Source: Hyphomicrobium sp. | Lineage (GTDB): Bacteria; Pseudomonadota; Alphaproteobacteria; Rhizobiales; Hyphomicrobiaceae | NCBI GenBank assembly: GCA_017512425.1 | Contig: JAFWGI010000002.1 | Coordinates: 171,492-235,491 of the forward strand | DNA length: 64,000 nt | Direction of reading: 5' to 3' | Shown: positions 19,345-28,696 of the stretch, piece after piece | Numbering within the stretch: position 1 is the stretch's first letter | Layout: each line of letters opens with the position of its first letter | The notes under the pieces: generated by a model | The model's database searches: none | What the model saw: only the letters and a program-made list of their open reading frames with translations | What the model was told of the DNA's origin: nothing | Made by a program: the position numbers and the translations under genes

Positions 19345-20910
19345 TTACGCGCGGGTCAATCCCTTGGCGGCAAGCTCTTCGAGATACGCTGTCCAACGCT
19401 GCTCTTTTTCGCGACCGAGAAGGTGCAAGTAGCCCCACGTGAACAGCCCGGTGTTGTGGCCGTCGTCGAATGCAATCCGCGTCGCATAATTGCCAACCGG
19501 CGTAAGCTTCGAGATTTTCACGTCCTTCTTGCGCGGCACGGTGATGCGCTGATCGGGTGAATGACCTTGCACTTCCGCAGAAGGACTCATGACGCGCAGC
19601 ATCTCGGCTGAGAAGTCGAACGTACGGCCATCGGGAAACGCAGCTTTCAAAGATTTTTGATCGGCGCTGACGTCAAGCTTCGGCGGTGGCGTCAGTGTAC
19701 CCTTGGCGCGTTCGATTTCGGTCCAGACTTTCGCTGCGAGTTCGCGGAAGATGTTGGCGTGAATGCTGTCCGGCGCCGTGACGGTCACCGGTTTGCCGCT
19801 GTCGGACGTCTCGCGAATGTCCATGTGGAGCGGTACTTCGCCAAGGAACGTCGCGCCGAGCTTGGCCGCTTCGTCGCGGGCGCCGCCGTGGCCGAAAATA
19901 TCCGATCGTGTGCCGCAGCTCGGGCAAAGGAAATAGCTCATGTTTTCGACGACGCCGAGGATCGGCACTTCGACGCGTTTGAACATCGCGACGCCCTTGC
20001 GCGCATCGATCAGCGCCAGGTCTTGCGGCGTCGAGACGATGACCGCGCCGGAGAGCGGGACGTTCTGCGAAATGGACAGTTGGATATCGCCGGTACCAGG
20101 CGGCATATCGACGACGAGCACATCGAGCGGGCCGCTGCCGCCAGCCCAGTCCGTTTCGCGCAGCATTTGATTGAGCGCCGACACAACCATCGGCCCGCGC
20201 CAGACGACGGGCGTGTCCTCATCGACGAGGAAGCCCATCGACATGACCTTGAGGCCCCAACCTTCGAGTGGCTTGATGACTTTGCCGCTGGCAACTTGCG
20301 GCTTGCCGGAGACGCCAAGCAGGCGCGGCTGCGAGGGTCCGTAGATGTCGGCGTCGACGATGCCGACCTTGAGGCCGATCGCCTGCAGTCCAAGCGCGAG
20401 GTTGGCGGTGACGGTCGATTTGCCAACGCCGCCTTTGCCGGACGCGACCGCTATGATGTGGCGGACGCCAGGAACCGCCTGGACGGGCTTTGCAGGACCG
20501 GCACCGGCCTGCGCCGCAGCCGCCGCTTGACGCGGGCCCGCGCCGTCGCCGGTTGCGCCCTGGGCGCGTGCCGCCTGCACGCGCGGATGTTCTTTCACGG
20601 GTGCGATGTCGGCTGCGGGCCGCTTCAGCGGTGCGGGCGCCGGCGCGCGCTGCATGCCGCCGCTCGTATCGGCCGTCAACACCGCCGTAACACCTGATAC
20701 GCCGGCGACGCCCGATACGACCTTCTCTGCCGCCTGTCGCAACTGTTCGAGTTCTTCGGCGCGGCTTGCTGGGATCGTGATCGAGAAATAAACGCGGCCG
20801 TCTTTGATCAAGATTTCAGACACGAGGCCGAGATCGACGACGTTGCCTTCGAGGTCCGGCCCTTTGACCCGGCGCAATGCGTCCAGAACCTGCGATTTCT
20901 CAACGGACAT
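19345..20910 (-). CDS. Mrp/ApbC-type Fe-S carrier P-loop ATPase with C-terminal DUF971
   Basis: 521-aa protein in three parts. Residues 1-82 are a MIP18/DUF59-type domain. An Ala/Pro-rich linker (85-145) leads to the Mrp ATPase, with Walker A GKGGVGKST at 158-166 (deviant MinD-like type), DMPPGTGD at 268-275 and the cluster-bridging CPSC at 329-332. Residues about 412-500 match DUF971, with LRVMSPSAEVQGH and GNYATRIAFDDGHNTGLF. Mrp proteins bind and transfer [4Fe-4S] clusters to apoproteins. The DUF59-Mrp-DUF971 order is that of plant HCF101; bacterial Mrp usually lacks DUF971. Start ATG 20910. It stands apart from other Fe-S genes here. Confidence 0.9.
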   Translation of the reverse strand: MSVEKSQVLDALRRVKGPDLEGNVVDLGLVSEILIKDGRVYFSITIPASRAEELEQLRQAAEKVVSGVAGVSGVTAVLTADTSGGMQRAPAPAPLKRPAADIAPVKEHPRVQAARAQGATGDGAGPRQAAAAAQAGAGPAKPVQAVPGVRHIIAVASGKGGVGKSTVTANLALGLQAIGLKVGIVDADIYGPSQPRLLGVSGKPQVASGKVIKPLEGWGLKVMSMGFLVDEDTPVVWRGPMVVSALNQMLRETDWAGGSGPLDVLVVDMPPGTGDIQLSISQNVPLSGAVIVSTPQDLALIDARKGVAMFKRVEVPILGVVENMSYFLCPSCGTRSDIFGHGGARDEAAKLGATFLGEVPLHMDIRETSDSGKPVTVTAPDSIHANIFRELAAKVWTEIERAKGTLTPPPKLDVSADQKSLKAAFPDGRTFDFSAEMLRVMSPSAEVQGHSPDQRITVPRKKDVKISKLTPVGNYATRIAFDDGHNTGLFTWGYLHLLGREKEQRWTAYLEELAAKGLTRA

Positions 20911-21103
20911 ACATCGGTCTCCTGGACGGCTTACAGGTCATGTGCGCTGTCGCGCGACGCCCTGCAAGGGTGTTCTGATCCCGTCGCTATAGGGCGCTCA
21001 GGTCTGCCGCGCCAGAGGAGCGATCAGAACTGCTGCGCGGCCATTTTGCGCTTCAGGTCCCGCGCAGCCTTGATCGCAGTTGCTTGGCGCCTTAAACGGG
21101 CGC

Positions 21104-21766
21104 ATGGCCGCAGCAGCGTACAAAGCCGACAGCCGCATTCTAGGCGTTATACTCGCCGGTGGGCAGTCGCGCCGCATGGGTGGCGGCGACAAAAGCTTGA
21201 CCGATCTCGGCGGCCAACCGCTGCTGGCGCACGTCATAGCGCGCTTTGCGCCGCAAGTCGCGACGCTGATCCTCAACGCCAACGGCGACCCGCAACGGTT
21301 CGCCGCATTCAACCTGCCAGTCGTGCCGGATCTGGATGGGCGCGCTGACGGACCATTGGCCGGCGTGCTTGCCGCCATGGATTGGGCTGCGCGCTCTGCA
21401 TCGGGCGTTGATGCCATCGCAACCGTGACGTCCGACGTGCCGTTTCTGCCGCTGGATCTCGTTCCCCGATTGCGCTCCGCGTTGCCACTCGGCCCGGCCG
21501 TCGCTGTCTCCGCGGAACGTCGTCATCCCTCGATCGCACTATGGCCGATGGCGTTTCGCGATCGTATTGCCGAAGCTCTGGAACGCGACGAGCGCGGTCT
21601 CAACTATTTCGCAGTGCGAAACAACGCGGTTGAAGTGTCGTTTGCCTTAAGCGAAGCTGACGGCCAGATGATCGATCCGTTTTTCAACGTCAACGCGCCT
21701 TCTGATCTTGCCGAGGCTCGCGCCATTCTCGCGCGGTCTCATGTGTCGTCCCCCCCAACACAATGA
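21104..21766 (+). CDS. mobA: Molybdenum cofactor guanylyltransferase
   Basis: 220-aa enzyme that joins GMP to molybdopterin to make the MGD cofactor used by DMSO-reductase-family enzymes. GVILAGGQSRRMGGGDKSL near the N-terminus is the nucleotide-binding signature, followed by PVVPD-type and VTSDVPFLP motifs. ATG at 21104 is preferred to an upstream TTG at 21080. It is seven bases from mobB and almost certainly cotranscribed with it. Confidence 0.93.
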   Translation: MAAAAYKADSRILGVILAGGQSRRMGGGDKSLTDLGGQPLLAHVIARFAPQVATLILNANGDPQRFAAFNLPVVPDLDGRADGPLAGVLAAMDWAARSASGVDAIATVTSDVPFLPLDLVPRLRSALPLGPAVAVSAERRHPSIALWPMAFRDRIAEALERDERGLNYFAVRNNAVEVSFALSEADGQMIDPFFNVNAPSDLAEARAILARSHVSSPPTQ

Positions 21767-21773
21767 GAGAGAC

Positions 21774-22334
21774 ATGGCCAGCAGCACGAAAGCCGCCGCA
21801 CCCGCAACGCCGATGGTCGGGATCGCGGGCTGGTCTAATTCGGGCAAGACGACGTTGATTGCGCGCCTGACGCGCCACTTTACAGACCAAGGCCTGCGCG
21901 TCGCGACGATCAAGCACACACATCATAAATTCGATATCGATAAGCCCGACAGCGACACGGCACGCCACCGCATGGCGGGCGCATCCGAAACGGCGATCGT
22001 GTCCGGCACACGCGTTGCCGTGATCGAAGAAATCGACACGCGCGGCGAGCCGTCGCTTGAAGAAATCGCCAAGCGCCTGAAGCCCGCCGACATCATTTTG
22101 GTCGAAGGCTACAAATCGGCGGCGATCCCAAAAATCGAATTGCGCCGCGCCGCCAACGCAACTGAAAGGCTGCTCGCGTCGCACGATCCGCTCGTTATCG
22201 CGATCGCGGCGGATTACGAACTCGATGGTCATGGCAAGCCGGTGTTCTCGCTCGATGACATCGCCGGCCTCGCGATCTTGATCGAAGAAACGTGCGGTCC
22301 GTTCGGCATCACCGCGCGCCGCATGCACGCTTGA
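21774..22334 (+). CDS. mobB: Molybdopterin-guanine dinucleotide biosynthesis adaptor MobB
   Basis: 186-aa P-loop GTPase-like protein that helps MobA. GIAGWSNSGKTTLIARL near residues 16-32 is Walker A, followed by KHTHHKFDIDKPDSDTARHR, the family's typical stretch, and VEGYKSAAIPKIEL. GAGAGA precedes ATG 21774. It ends two bases from the convergent ABC-F gene stop. Together with mobA it implies the organism uses bis-MGD enzymes such as formate dehydrogenase or nitrate reductase, none of which is in this window. Confidence 0.93.
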   Translation: MASSTKAAAPATPMVGIAGWSNSGKTTLIARLTRHFTDQGLRVATIKHTHHKFDIDKPDSDTARHRMAGASETAIVSGTRVAVIEEIDTRGEPSLEEIAKRLKPADIILVEGYKSAAIPKIELRRAANATERLLASHDPLVIAIAADYELDGHGKPVFSLDDIAGLAILIEETCGPFGITARRMHA

Positions 22335-22336
22335 AA

Positions 22337-24235
22337 TCAAACGCCGCTATCGGCCAACTCATAAGCTTCCGACGCTGTCAGCCAAGCCTCTTCGGCAGCC
22401 GCCAATTGTTTTGCAATTGCGCCGCGATCGAGCGCGAGTTTCTGCGCTTTCGCCGGGTCTTTCGTATAAATCTCTGCATCCGCCAGAACCGCATCGAGCT
22501 TGGCGATATCGGCTGAAAGTTTCTCAACGGATTTTTCGGCGGCCTGCATCGCCTTTTTCAACGGCGCGAGTTCGGCGCGGCGGTCTGCAGCAGCGCGCCG
22601 CTGTTCGGTGCGGTTGACGATGACCTCGCCGTCATCACGGTCGCGGACTTTGTCGCGGCCTTTCGTGCCGCGTTCCGCGAGCAGCTCGTTGCGATAACTT
22701 TCCATGTCGCCGTCGTAGGTTCTGACGGTACCGTCTTTGACGATCCACAGTCTGTCCGCTGTCGCTTCGACGAGATGCCGGTCGTGGCTGATCAGGATAA
22801 CCGCGCCGTCGAACTCCATCAGCGCGCGTATCAGTGCTTCGCGGCTGTCGACGTCGAGATGGTTTGTCGGCTCGTCCAAAATCAGGATATGCGGGCCGAA
22901 GAACGCTGTCAGCGCCAGCAACAGGCGCGCCTTCTCACCGCCCGATAAATTGCTGCACTTCGTATCGGCTTTCGCGGCGGAAAATCCGAACGTGCCGAGC
23001 CGCGTGCGCCGCTGCGCTTCCGTCGCATCCGGCATAATTTTCAGCATATACTCGTACGGCGTCTCATTTGGATTGAGATCGTCGAGCTGATGCTGCGCGA
23101 AATATCCGACGTCGACTTTCTGCGCGCCGATCACTTTTCCGGTAAGTGGTGTCAGGCGCCCTGCGATCAATTTGGCGAACGTCGACTTGCCGTTGCCGTT
23201 TTGGCCGAGCAGCGCGATGCGGTCATCCTGATCGATGCGCAGATCGAGCTTCGTCAGGATCGGCTTGTCGGCCCCATAGCCGGCACTCGCGCCTTCGAGC
23301 CGGAGCAGCGGACTGGCGATCATCTTTTGCGGCTGAGGGAACAGGAACGGCACGACCCGATCGTCGACCTGTGCCGCGATTGGCTGCATTTTCGCGAGCG
23401 CCTTGACCCGGCTCTGCGCCTGCGACGCCTTGCTGGCCTTGGCTTTAAAGCGGTCGATAAACTTCTGCAGGTGCTTGCGTTGGTCGTCCTGCTTTTTTTT
23501 GAGCTTTAGATCGAGGCGCTGCTTCTCGCGCCGTGTCTCCTCGAAGTCGTCGTAGCCGCCCGTGTAGACGGTCAGCTTGCCCTTATCGAGATGCAGGATC
23601 GAACCGACCGCCCGATTGAGCAAATCGCGGTCGTGGCTGACCATCAGCACGGTATGCGGATAGCTTTTCAGATGCGTTTCGAGCCAGAGCGTTCCTTCGA
23701 GGTCGAGATAGTTCGTCGGCTCATCGAGCAGCAGCACTTCCGGTTCGAGGAAAAGAATTGCTGCGAGCGCGACGCGCATGCGCCAGCCGCCTGAAAATTC
23801 GCGGCACGTGCGGCGTTGCGCGGCCTCGTCGAACCCGAGGCCTGACAAAATTTGCGCGGCACGCGCTGGCGCCGAGTGCGCGTCAATATCGGTCAGCCGG
23901 ATTTGAATTTCGGCAATACGATGTGGGTCTGTCGCGTGCTCGGCTTCTGCGAGCAGGCTAGCGCGTTCGGTGTCGGCATCCAGCACCCAGTCGATAAGCG
24001 ACGCGTCACCACCCGGCGCCTCTTGTGCGACATGGCCAATGCGGACGTTGCGCGGCGTCGAGATCGATCCGTCATCTGGCGCAATCTCGCCTTTCAGCAG
24101 CCTGAGCAGCGTAGTCTTGCCTGCGCCGTTGCGTCCGACGAGGCCGACTTTGTGGCCGTCGGGAATGGCGGCCGTCGCGGCGTCAAGGATCAGCCGGCCT
24201 TCGATGCGGTAGGTGAGGTCATTGATATGCAGCAT
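22337..24235 (-). CDS. ABC-F family ATPase (ribosome-associated type)
   Basis: 632-aa cytoplasmic protein with two ABC ATPase domains and no membrane segments. Walker A motifs are GRNGAGKTT (about residue 35) and GQNGNGKST (about residue 348); ABC signatures are EFSGGWRMRVALA and LSGGEKARLLLAL. The inter-domain linker is Lys/Gln-rich, as in ABC-F translation factors such as Uup, YheS and EttA, and a C-terminal coiled coil (about 545-620) resembles the Uup/YheS type. It probably acts on ribosomes and is not a transporter; resistance or translation roles cannot be separated from sequence. DUF3147 and GYF_2 genes are upstream on the same strand. Confidence 0.9.
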   Translation of the reverse strand: MLHINDLTYRIEGRLILDAATAAIPDGHKVGLVGRNGAGKTTLLRLLKGEIAPDDGSISTPRNVRIGHVAQEAPGGDASLIDWVLDADTERASLLAEAEHATDPHRIAEIQIRLTDIDAHSAPARAAQILSGLGFDEAAQRRTCREFSGGWRMRVALAAILFLEPEVLLLDEPTNYLDLEGTLWLETHLKSYPHTVLMVSHDRDLLNRAVGSILHLDKGKLTVYTGGYDDFEETRREKQRLDLKLKKKQDDQRKHLQKFIDRFKAKASKASQAQSRVKALAKMQPIAAQVDDRVVPFLFPQPQKMIASPLLRLEGASAGYGADKPILTKLDLRIDQDDRIALLGQNGNGKSTFAKLIAGRLTPLTGKVIGAQKVDVGYFAQHQLDDLNPNETPYEYMLKIMPDATEAQRRTRLGTFGFSAAKADTKCSNLSGGEKARLLLALTAFFGPHILILDEPTNHLDVDSREALIRALMEFDGAVILISHDRHLVEATADRLWIVKDGTVRTYDGDMESYRNELLAERGTKGRDKVRDRDDGEVIVNRTEQRRAAADRRAELAPLKKAMQAAEKSVEKLSADIAKLDAVLADAEIYTKDPAKAQKLALDRGAIAKQLAAAEEAWLTASEAYELADSGV

Positions 24236-24317
24236 GCCGCCAGCGGATAGCGCGTCCAGGCTTTCCTGTCACCGTGGCGTGTCACTGCGGTATGCCTGAG
24301 ATCGGGGCGGCCTGCGA

Positions 24318-24668
24318 CTACAACACGATGCCGAAACGGCCGAGCGTCCAGGTCATCGCGAGATAGGCGGCAAAGGTCAGCGCAGCTGCTACCGCCAGGC
24401 TCAACCAAAAGCCGTAACCCTGTCCGATCAGAAGCGGCAGCGCCACGAACAAAACCAGCGACGGCAAGACGTACCAGAATATGCTGGCCGACAGCGTCGC
24501 AATCTTCGCAGTATCGCCGGTCTCGGCGTAGATCCAGATGAAGGCGAGCAGCGATGTGATCGGCAGTGACGCGAGGATTGCGCCAAGCGCGCTCGACCGC
24601 TTTCCGATTTCCGAAATTGCAACGACCAGAACGGCGGTGATCGCGACCTTGACCGCCGTGTAAAGCAT
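24318..24668 (-). CDS. DUF3147 integral membrane protein
   Basis: 116-aa protein with four predicted membrane helices, in roughly residues 5-21, 30-48, 62-82 and 86-105. The start MLYTAVKVAITAVLVVAISEIGKRSS, followed by ALGAILASLPITSLLAFIWIY, is the DUF3147 pattern. Function is unknown in this family. Seven bases separate it from the upstream GYF_2 gene, so they probably form one transcript. Confidence 0.8.
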   Translation of the reverse strand: MLYTAVKVAITAVLVVAISEIGKRSSALGAILASLPITSLLAFIWIYAETGDTAKIATLSASIFWYVLPSLVLFVALPLLIGQGYGFWLSLAVAAALTFAAYLAMTWTLGRFGIVL

Positions 24669-24675
24669 CGCTGTT

Positions 24676-25980
24676 TTAGCCCGTGACGACTGGCTTCAAC
24701 GTCTCATACAGCAGACGGTCCTGCACGGCTTTGTCTTTGACCGCGAGATGCGCGACGAACCAGTCGAGCACCATTTTGCAGACCTGCTCCGGCGGCTGTT
24801 TCGACAGCAAGCGCGGGTTCGAGAAGGTCTTGAGGTCGTCTTCCTTCCAGCCGATCTTGGCGAGTTCCTTGATCAAGGTGTCGTAGTCGGTCTTGATCGC
24901 GACGTCGTGCTTGGTCGGCGTTTTCGTGCCTTCTGAGATCGCGTCGAACACGGCGTTGACGTGCGCATTGAAGGTCGTCGCGGTTTCAGGCGTCTGCATC
25001 ATCTGGACGACCGCAGGGCTGGTCTCGCCCTTTGAAATGAAGCCGTAACAGGCGCTGACGCTTTGCGTCTGCAAAGCTTTCAAGTTGTCGAGGAACGCGC
25101 TCGCAACTTTGCGAAGTTTGTCGGAACTCGCGAGCAATGCCTTCTCGGCGTTTTGACGGCGCAATGTCACGAGGCCTTGCGTCAAATGCGTTGCGATCTC
25201 GCTTTGCGGACGCTTATCCGCGACCATCTTTTCGGCCGTCGCGATGTTATTGACGTACCAATCGGGATACTCAGACTTGAGCAACACCCAGACCGGAATT
25301 TTCTGCAGGCGCTCGTCGATCTTTGAGCCGACGATGGACGGTGGTCCAGCCGGCACGTCCGGCGCCGGCAATGCTGCGGTTTGCGTTTCAGTGCCAGCAG
25401 GCACGCCATCGGCCGTTACGACGCCCGTCGTGCCATCGGCCTGGGGAAGCTGCTCGGCAGGGAGCTGCTCGGTCAATTTCGGCGCAGCTTCCGGTTGGGG
25501 TTCAGGTGGCGGCGGCGCTTCCGCAACAGGCGTGGCCGGCGCCTTGACGGTCCCCGGTTCGCTGCCGGTTACGAGGTTCATCAGCGGTTCGCGATAAATC
25601 GCCAACGCGAACGAGCCGCAGCCGATAACGGTGATGACGGTCGCGGCTGTGATCAGACGGCGCAGCGTACTAGGCGGCGGCGCAAATTCCTCTGCTTCGC
25701 CATTGTCGAAATCGGATTCGATCGGCGCATTCGTCTGCAGAGATTGCGACGGTACGTGCTGTACGGCGGGCGCAGGTTCTGGCTGTTGAGGCGCCGGGAA
25801 TACACCCGGGAAGACTTGCGGCGCCGGCAACCATTCGGCCATCCCCGGCCGCCAGATCAGATCGCCTGGGCGCAGGTAGCTGTGCGCTACAAACGTGCGC
25901 ATCTCGATATCGGTCAGCGGCCCGTGCTGCTTTCCGTCACGAGCGATATACCATTGGGTTTCCGTCACAGGTCCGTTCAT
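24676..25980 (-). CDS. GYF_2 (DUF4339) domain membrane-anchored protein
   Basis: 434-aa protein. Residues 8-58 form a GYF_2 domain (WYIARDGKQHGPLTD through GDLIWRPGMAEWLPA), which elsewhere binds proline-rich peptides. A Pro-rich linker leads to one membrane helix near 120-142 (LITAATVITVIGCGSFALAIY), then a Pro/Ala/Glu-rich stalk, and from about residue 225 a helical C-terminal domain with no family I recognise, present outside the membrane if the helix is a signal anchor. ATG at 25980 was preferred to a GTG at 25998. Role unknown. Confidence 0.75.
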   Translation of the reverse strand: MNGPVTETQWYIARDGKQHGPLTDIEMRTFVAHSYLRPGDLIWRPGMAEWLPAPQVFPGVFPAPQQPEPAPAVQHVPSQSLQTNAPIESDFDNGEAEEFAPPPSTLRRLITAATVITVIGCGSFALAIYREPLMNLVTGSEPGTVKAPATPVAEAPPPPEPQPEAAPKLTEQLPAEQLPQADGTTGVVTADGVPAGTETQTAALPAPDVPAGPPSIVGSKIDERLQKIPVWVLLKSEYPDWYVNNIATAEKMVADKRPQSEIATHLTQGLVTLRRQNAEKALLASSDKLRKVASAFLDNLKALQTQSVSACYGFISKGETSPAVVQMMQTPETATTFNAHVNAVFDAISEGTKTPTKHDVAIKTDYDTLIKELAKIGWKEDDLKTFSNPRLLSKQPPEQVCKMVLDWFVAHLAVKDKAVQDRLLYETLKPVVTG

Positions 25981-26244
25981 AACCACTTTTTCGCACACGC
26001 TTTGCCGAGACCGGCCGATGGTATTCGTGCGCCCCCGCGCCGCCTAACACTGCTCACAGCCATTCTCTTCCGTCAATAATGCAGGTCCGGCTTATCAACG
26101 CAGGCCAAACCCTTGTGTGATAAGCAACTAATATTGCCATCAAGGCCGATCCACGGCGTGCGGCTTGAGCGCGCTTGTGAGTGACTAGGGGCACCGCTAT
26201 AACGCCCGCAAATCAAGCCCAAATCGTGAAAGTGAGACTGACTT

Positions 26245-26667
26245 ATGGCCATTGAACGCACGTTCTCCATCATCAAGCCGGACGCGACCCGCCGCAATCT
26301 GACCGGCAAGATCAACGCCGTCATCGAAGGCGCCGGTCTCAGGATCGTTGGTCAGAAGCGCGTGCAGTGGACCCGCGCCCAGGCTGAGAAGTTCTATGAA
26401 GAGCACAAGGCACGGCCGTTTTACGGCGAACTTTGTGACTTCATGACGTCCGGCCCGGTCGTCGTGCAGGTTCTTGAAGGCGAAAACGCTATCGCAAAAT
26501 ACCGTGAAGTCATGGGCGCGACCGACCCGAAGGAAGCCGCAGAGGGGACGATCCGCAAGCTTTTTGCCGAAAGCAAAGGCTCGAACTCGACGCATGGTTC
26601 GGACAGCCCCGCCGCTGCCGAGCGCGAAATTGCCCTGAACTTCAAGGCAGACGAAATCGTCGGCTGA
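26245..26667 (+). CDS. ndk: Nucleoside-diphosphate kinase
   Basis: 140-aa enzyme that moves the gamma phosphate of ATP to other nucleoside diphosphates through a phosphohistidine. The N-terminal [16 protein letters not shown] and the active-site motif NSTHGSDSP with H117 are intact, and the length is exactly typical. The gene is monocistronic, followed by a clear terminator at 26697. Confidence 0.97.
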   Translation: MAIERTFSIIKPDATRRNLTGKINAVIEGAGLRIVGQKRVQWTRAQAEKFYEEHKARPFYGELCDFMTSGPVVVQVLEGENAIAKYREVMGATDPKEAAEGTIRKLFAESKGSNSTHGSDSPAAAEREIALNFKADEIVG

Positions 26668-26696
26668 GCTCCTATTACGCCAATATGAAATTTCAG

Positions 26697-26722
26697 AAAG
26701 GCTCCGGCGACGGGGCCTTTTT
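26697..26722 (+). terminator. Rho-independent terminator after ndk
   Basis: AAAGGCTCCG (26697-26706) and CGGGGCCTTT (26711-26720) pair, with one mismatch, around a GCGA tetraloop, ending in a T-run to 26721. It lies between the convergent ndk and dctA stops and may serve both. Confidence 0.85.
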
Positions 26723-26736
26723 CATTGCTGCTGACG

Positions 26737-28026
26737 CTAGGCGCCGTCGAGCGCCTTGCGGAATGCGGTTTCGTCGAGCGCGCCTTCCGACTTGGCGACG
26801 ACGATCGTCGCGACGCCGTTGCCGATCAGGTTGGTCAGCGCGCGTGCTTCCGACATGAAACGATCGATGCCGAGTATCAGCGCAATCGATGCGACGGGGA
26901 TCGTGCCCGTCGTGGCAAGGGTCGCGGCGAGTGTGATGAACCCCGACCCGGTGACGCCAGCGGCGCCTTTCGACGTCACGAGCAGCACGCCAAGAATGCC
27001 GAGCTGCTGCCAGATGCTGAGATCCGTATTTGTCGCCTGTGCCAGGAATAGCGCCGCCATCGTCAAATAGATGCACGTGCCGTCGAGATTGAACGAATAG
27101 CCGGTCGGTATGACGAGACCGGCGACGCTTTCCTCAACGCCGGCCTTCTCCATTTTCGCGATCATACGTGGCAGCACGGTTTCGGACGACGACGTGCCGA
27201 GCACGATCAGCAGTTCTTCCTTGATGTAGGCGAGAAAACGCAGGATCGAAAAACCTGAGAAGTACGCGATCGCGCCCAGGACGCCGAAAATGAAAAGCAG
27301 GCACGTCAGATAGAACGAGCCCATCAGCAGCGCTAAGCTCTTGAGCGTCGTCAATCCGTACTTGCCAATCGTGAAGGCCATCGCGCCGAACGCGCCGATC
27401 GGCGCGACCTTCATGATGATGCCGACAATCTTGAACAGCACTTCCGCGATCTGGTCGATCAGCGTGATCAGCGGCTGGCCGCGATCGCCGAGCGCTTGCA
27501 GTCCGAACGCGAACAGGAGTGCGATGAACAACACCTGCAGAATATTGCCTTCCGCAAACGCTCCCAGCATCGTTTTCGGAATGATGTCGAGTAGAAAGCC
27601 GACCGTGCTCTCATCTTGAGATTTGGCAACGAAGCCGGCGATGTCCTTTGTGTCTATGGTCGATACATCGACATTCATGCCGGCGCCGGGTTGCGCAATG
27701 TTGGCAACGATCAGCCCGATTGCGAGGGCGATCGTCGTAACGACCTCAAAATAGATTAGTGCTTTGACGCCGACGCGGCCGACCTTTTTGACGTCGCGCA
27801 TCGACGCGATGCCGTGCACGACGGTCACGAAGATGATCGGCGCGATGATCATCTTGATGAGTTTGATGAAGCCATCGCCAAGCGGCTTCATGGCTTCGCC
27901 AGTTTCTGGGTAGAAATGCCCGAGCGCGATCCCGGCGGCGATAGCGAACAGCACCTGAACATAGAGGTGGGCATAGAACGGCTTGCGCGCATCGCTGGTG
28001 TCGAGCGCGTCGATAGCGGCGTTCAT
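26737..28026 (-). CDS. dctA: C4-dicarboxylate/proton symporter, DctA type
   Basis: 429-aa member of the DAACS family that imports succinate, fumarate and malate (some relatives carry glutamate). [26 protein letters not shown] begins the first membrane helix; the later [13 protein letters not shown] is the serine-rich reentrant loop, and [17 protein letters not shown] is the substrate-binding NLDGT motif. ATG at 28026 has a CAGGAG ribosome site; the frame is open to 28050 without support. No dctB or dctD regulator is adjacent. Confidence 0.9.
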   Translation of the reverse strand: MNAAIDALDTSDARKPFYAHLYVQVLFAIAAGIALGHFYPETGEAMKPLGDGFIKLIKMIIAPIIFVTVVHGIASMRDVKKVGRVGVKALIYFEVVTTIALAIGLIVANIAQPGAGMNVDVSTIDTKDIAGFVAKSQDESTVGFLLDIIPKTMLGAFAEGNILQVLFIALLFAFGLQALGDRGQPLITLIDQIAEVLFKIVGIIMKVAPIGAFGAMAFTIGKYGLTTLKSLALLMGSFYLTCLLFIFGVLGAIAYFSGFSILRFLAYIKEELLIVLGTSSSETVLPRMIAKMEKAGVEESVAGLVIPTGYSFNLDGTCIYLTMAALFLAQATNTDLSIWQQLGILGVLLVTSKGAAGVTGSGFITLAATLATTGTIPVASIALILGIDRFMSEARALTNLIGNGVATIVVAKSEGALDETAFRKALDGA

Positions 28027-28183
28027 GTCGGCGTCTCCTGACTGCGGCACGCCGAAGCGCTCCGGCGCTTTTAGCCGGACGCGAACGATCTGTCAGGAGA
28101 TGTTATGGAGGGCCGCTAATCGGATTTCTGGACACTAAAAAGCCGCGCGGGGTCCAAGCGCCGCGCGGCCGGGGGATCGCGTG

Positions 28184-28369
28184 TTACGCTGACGCGACCC
28201 AACTTCCTGAAACAAAGCCGAAGGCAACCGCATCGGGATTGCGGCGCGCGGTTTCAAGCAGCTTTTCAGGAGATTCGACTTCGAATGCCTTGTCTTTCTT
28301 CCGGCTCGCGCGTGTGCCGGTCAGCAGAAATACGGGCTTGCCGAGCAATACGGTTCTAACGGTCTCCAT
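28184..28369 (-). CDS. Small protein of unknown function
   Basis: 61-aa protein starting at ATG 28369, with a purine-rich GGAG stretch about 12 bases upstream. It begins METVRTVLLGKPVFLLTGTR, has a central basic stretch (ASRKKDK), then an acidic helix and the tail AFGFVSGSWVASA. I do not recognise a family. Coding potential looks real because of start context and amino-acid balance. It is upstream of dctA on the same strand, 157 bases away. Confidence 0.5.
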   Translation of the reverse strand: METVRTVLLGKPVFLLTGTRASRKKDKAFEVESPEKLLETARRNPDAVAFGFVSGSWVASA

Positions 28370-28696
28370 GATGGGGGGCTCCTGGAGTTGAACGAACGAG
28401 AGGGAACGCTGAAGGCCATGCGAACTTGGCTTACGGATACGCTGACGCATTTAACCAAAAGTATTATGACAGGGGCAAGGCAGTATAGCGAGGATGCAGC
28501 TTCGCATGTGCGAGCCATGCAGATCGCGCGCGTAGCTATGGCGGTTGAAACGCAGTGTTTGTTGGCGTGACGCGCCGCGAAACTCGCTGTGTATAACTAG
28601 CTTAGCAGGAAATATTCTATTGCTTCGCGTCTGAATTTTGTATCTGCGCTGCGCGTTTTGACCGCCTTAGGACACAAATCTGGATTGCGACAGCGT
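28370..28696. other. Intergenic region, nothing clear
   Basis: 327 bases between the 61-aa gene and the outer membrane protein stop. A 60-codon frame on the plus strand (28388-28570, TTG start) has no family features, and I do not call it. The AT-rich part around 28580-28640 may hold a promoter for neither adjacent gene, since both point left; I see no repeat or RNA. Confidence 0.35.

Noticed and set aside
20998..21110. Possible gene tail on the minus strand ending RDLKRKMAAQQF
   Set aside because: No start codon in frame before it runs antisense into mobA; may be a chance frame or a remnant.
22337..24235. ABC exporter for the surface-protein operon
   Set aside because: ABC-F type with two ATPase domains and no membrane segments, 29 kb away; not a transporter.
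28388..28570. 60-codon plus-strand gene
   Set aside because: TTG start, no family features, and overlaps the start region of the opposite 61-aa gene.
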